The translations under genes and the position numbers were made by a program. The notes beneath the pieces were generated by a model. It was not told the DNA's origin. It made no database searches and saw nothing but the letters and a program-made list of their open reading frames with translations. A stretch of 64,000 nucleotides of DNA from Paenibacillus sp. FSL R5-0517 (GTDB taxonomy: Bacteria; Bacillota; Bacilli; Paenibacillales; Paenibacillaceae): assembly GCF_037974355.1 (NCBI RefSeq), contig NZ_CP150235.1, positions 5,146,001 through 5,210,000 on the forward strand. Direction: 5' to 3'. Of the stretch, positions 62,135 through 64,000 are shown one piece after another (positions within the stretch are counted from its first letter, which is position 1; every line of letters begins with the position of its first letter).

Positions 62135-62166
62135 AAAGCCTTTCGTATTATATTCTGAAAGGCTTT
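62135..62166 (-). terminator. Terminator of the YdeI-like gene
   Basis: AAAGCCTTTC and GAAAGGCTTT make a 10-bp stem with a 12-nt loop. On the minus strand TTGCTGTTTTT follows. Confidence 0.7.
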
Positions 62167-62211
62167 CAACTCGTTTAACTTTTCATTTTCCTCAAATATA
62201 TTGTTATAAGA

Positions 62212-62805
62212 TTAATCATTCAACCCTTTGCCCTCCAGGATCGGCTGCATGTACTTCTCGATTCGTGACACTTTTGTCTTGGATTGCTTCGGTTGTGAGA
62301 AATAATAGAGATAGGCCCGCTGCCGTCCGGGTGTGAGTGCTTCAAATGCATCTCGGAAAGCAGGATTCTCATCGAACTGCTGCTGAAGTTCCTCCGGAAC
62401 GCTATATTCGGCAGTCTTTTTCATCTCCACTTGCAATCCGGCTTGTTCCACTTCAATCGCTTGCTGGATGTAGGCTTTGATCCAAGCCTCCTGCTCCACA
62501 ATCTGCTCCAGACTGGTGAAGCGAAGCTGGCGCTCTGCCTGTACATTCTCCGTTTGCTGAACCAAAATGCCATGTGTATCCTTCAGCAGAGCACCTTTGA
62601 AGAACAGGATCGCGACGTACTCTTTGAAACCATGGATTAGGACGATGTTTTTCCCATCAAGCATATAACAAGGATGCATCCATTTCATATCCTCTGTCAG
62701 GTCAAAATCCCGAATAATCTCTCTCAGCTTCATGGACTCTTCCTGCCACGTTTTAAGTTTCTTAAGATAGCCGTCAACTTTGCGATTCCCACTTGTATCC
62801 GTCAT
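62212..62805 (-). CDS. YdeI/OmpD-associated family protein (DUF1801)
   Basis: 197 residues. The N-terminal DUF1801 domain shows MKWMHPCYMLDGKNIVLIHGFKEYVAILFFKGALLKD. The C-terminal OmpD-association region shows SVPEELQQQFDENPAFRDAFEALTPGRQRAYLYYF and SKTKVSRIEKYMQPILEGKGLND. Length and order match YdeI of Bacillus, linked to resistance to cationic peptides, though the mechanism is unclear. GAGAGG precedes the ATG. Confidence 0.9.
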   Translation of the reverse strand: MTDTSGNRKVDGYLKKLKTWQEESMKLREIIRDFDLTEDMKWMHPCYMLDGKNIVLIHGFKEYVAILFFKGALLKDTHGILVQQTENVQAERQLRFTSLEQIVEQEAWIKAYIQQAIEVEQAGLQVEMKKTAEYSVPEELQQQFDENPAFRDAFEALTPGRQRAYLYYFSQPKQSKTKVSRIEKYMQPILEGKGLND

Positions 62806-63067
62806 GGAGAAATACCTCTCTTTATATCATGTTCTTATAGGTTCAATTGTACTGGTTTTCATTGGATTGTACAGCGTTGCTTACAGAGCTTTTATTGACC
62901 TTTCCACTTGAATTTAAACCTTAATAGCAAACATAGCCACCCTCTCAGGGTGCCCTATCATTCAATCCAATCTCATCTAATAAGTTTCAATCGACAGTTC
63001 ACCATACCCATAGTAAAATAATGGAATGTCTATTTCCATAATTCCAACATATGAAAGGATGATTCAA

Positions 63068-63292
63068 ATGAGAGAGTACACAGTTGTTCCAGGTCCCAAG
63101 AATGTTCAAGTAAACCGAGGTGATACTCAGGCTGCTGTTAATTTATTCGCTGATATCATCAATCACAAAGCAAAATCCGGATGGATCTATCAATCCATGG
63201 AGTCGCTAGCCGTTACCGAGAAGCCCGGTTGTCTCCAGCAACCCGTTACAACGCATCATTATATGCTGATTTTCTACAGAGAGATGCATTAA
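63068..63292 (+). CDS. Small DUF4177-like protein
   Basis: 74 residues from the ATG at 63068 (GAAAGGATG 7 bp upstream). The sequence opens MREYTVVPGPKNVQV, contains AVNLFADIINHKAKSGWIYQSMES and ends HHYMLIFYREMH, the strand-helix-strand layout of DUF4177-type proteins. No enzymatic motif. It sits 13 bp before the YidD-like gene, so they may be cotranscribed. Confidence 0.65.
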   Translation: MREYTVVPGPKNVQVNRGDTQAAVNLFADIINHKAKSGWIYQSMESLAVTEKPGCLQQPVTTHHYMLIFYREMH

Positions 63293-63305
63293 TCGCACAA
63301 CAATC

Positions 63306-63812
63306 ATGAGAAACTCCGAATCTGAGGAACTGATATATAATAACATGCCATCCGAAGAAGAACTTATTAGACTCTTACATACACATCATGAAGAAAACGA
63401 TCCTCGAAGCAGTTTCTATATAAGAACTCATGTTATTCCAGAAATCGATTGGTTGAAGTCTTTACTCAACGTTACACTTGCACTATTCACAGGACTAGTC
63501 ATCTCTATGATCTGTTTCTATCTTCTGAATCTATTCATTCCAGTAAATGCTTTGCTAGGTGCCCAGATTGTTTTCATAGCAAGTATGTTTTTCATCGTTC
63601 TACGACGTGCTGGAGCAATCCTGATATGGAATGTTAGAATTTATCAACGTTTTGCACCCATTGAAGTGAGGAACAAATGTCGCTTTGAACCAAGCTGTTC
63701 GGTATATATGATTCAAGCGATTGAGAAATACGGAACGGTCAAAGGTCTTTCCCTGGGCATCCAGCGTCTTCGCAAATGTAATATCCACGGTGGAGGATAT
63801 GATTATCCATAA
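63306..63812 (+). CDS. YidD-domain protein with N-terminal membrane extension
   Basis: 168 residues. The C-terminal 70 match the YidD membrane-insertion efficiency factor: IRIYQRFAPIEVRNKCRFEPSCSVYM, then AIEKYGTVKGLSLGIQRLRKCN and a GGYDYP end. Ordinary YidD is about 70-85 residues with an amphipathic start. Here about 95 residues come first, including two hydrophobic spans (about 56-76 and 80-98). YidD aids YidC/OxaI insertion of membrane proteins. This one is a variant, and the usual copy next to rnpA is not in the window. The ribosome site is weak. Confidence 0.75.
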   Translation: MRNSESEELIYNNMPSEEELIRLLHTHHEENDPRSSFYIRTHVIPEIDWLKSLLNVTLALFTGLVISMICFYLLNLFIPVNALLGAQIVFIASMFFIVLRRAGAILIWNVRIYQRFAPIEVRNKCRFEPSCSVYMIQAIEKYGTVKGLSLGIQRLRKCNIHGGGYDYP

Positions 63813-63815
63813 AGC

Positions 63816-63850
63816 AAAAAGGTCCATAGGCAATCTATGGGCCTTTTGGT
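63816..63850 (+). terminator. Terminator after the YidD-like gene
   Basis: AAAAAGGTCCATAG pairs with CTATGGGCCTTTT with one mismatch around a 5-nt loop, followed by GGTTTGG. Convergent genes use it from both sides. Confidence 0.75.
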
Positions 63851-63854
63851 TTGG

Positions 63855-64000
63855 TTAACATTTCTGGCTTGAGCTAATATCCAGTAGTGATTGTGTCTCA
63901 CCTTCCAACATGGAGGAAGCTATCATCATGAAGTCTTCAGCCCCAATCTCAAAATGGCCTTTGCGAAATGGAAATCCCCAATTCCGATTGCCGCGTGTAA
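63855..64000 (-). CDS. C-terminal end of an unidentified protein (cut by window edge)
   Basis: On the minus strand a frame is open from the window edge for 47 codons and ends with TAA at 63855. It reads TRGNRNWGFPFRKGHFEIGA, then EDFMMIASSMLEGE and ends DISSSQKC. The terminator at 63816 follows directly, which supports a real gene end. Too little is present to name a family. Confidence 0.55.
   Translation of the reverse strand, partial: TRGNRNWGFPFRKGHFEIGAEDFMMIASSMLEGETQSLLDISSSQKC

Noticed and set aside
1..64000. CRISPR arrays, tRNA, rRNA, prophage or intact insertion sequences
   Set aside because: No regularly spaced repeat array, cloverleaf sequence, rRNA segment, phage structural gene or transposase was found. 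The 23-bp repeats at 27484 are operators, only three in number, with short spacers.

Overview
The window reads as chromosomal DNA of a Gram-positive, Bacillus-related soil bacterium, most likely Paenibacillus. This rests on mid-range GC, strong AAGGAGG-type ribosome binding sites, Bacillus-type khtTU, exoA, PucR and DedA genes, CcpA (cre) boxes, and a carbohydrate locus of the Paenibacillus kind. The genus is an inference from gene content. No rRNA, tRNA, CRISPR array, prophage or intact insertion sequence was seen.

Layout. 1-10 kb holds housekeeping genes: the K+/H+ antiporter pair khtU/khtT behind a Gre-like protein, NADP-glutamate dehydrogenase, a Cys-cluster/pentapeptide protein, meso-diaminopimelate dehydrogenase, a lipoprotein and alpha/beta-hydrolase group, exonuclease III, a GNAT acetyltransferase and a monomeric sarcosine-oxidase-type flavoenzyme with no canonical start codon. 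10-23.4 kb is one minus-strand polysaccharide locus read in the order LacI regulator, CUT1 ABC importer (binding protein and two permeases), membrane-anchored GH30, cytoplasmic GH35, secreted GH43-CBM42 and secreted GH30-CBM13. The enzyme set fits breakdown of type II arabinogalactan. Three TGAAA-N4-TTTCA operators precede the importer and a one-mismatch copy precedes lacI.

23.4-31 kb is a patchwork of small accessory genes: a phosphoesterase, a YqkB-like protein, lipoproteins, a NUDIX gene broken by a stop codon, arr (rifampin ADP-ribosyltransferase), an XRE regulator with a membrane partner under three operators spaced exactly 23 bp, a methyltransferase, a P-loop kinase-like protein and secreted unknowns. 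31-38 kb is a nitrogen-compound locus: PucR regulator, NitT/TauT-type ABC importer, a tiny coupled protein, an amidase and a RidA protein. 38-52 kb has a chemoreceptor, an alcohol dehydrogenase, an APH-like kinase, an amidohydrolase coupled to a 1055-residue GNAT fusion, a MazEF-like toxin-antitoxin pair bracketed by a 130-bp direct repeat, a DedA protein, and an MFS transporter with a ROK regulator.

52-64 kb is more AT-rich and rearranged: a secreted matrixin protease with a secreted partner, a TetR regulator and amidohydrolase, a truncated DUF554 gene, an ABC-2 exporter, a second 5'-deleted amidohydrolase copy fused to the TetR leader, an orphan HicB, YdeI and a YidD protein with an added membrane domain.

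The most unusual signal is a family of about 160-230 bp inverted-repeat elements (12062, 17082, 50702, 55132, plus a half copy at 17363). Each full copy ends 8-32 bp before a start codon, and all four have the same orientation relative to that gene. They look like MITE-derived or structured RNA leaders. I could not match them to a known family.
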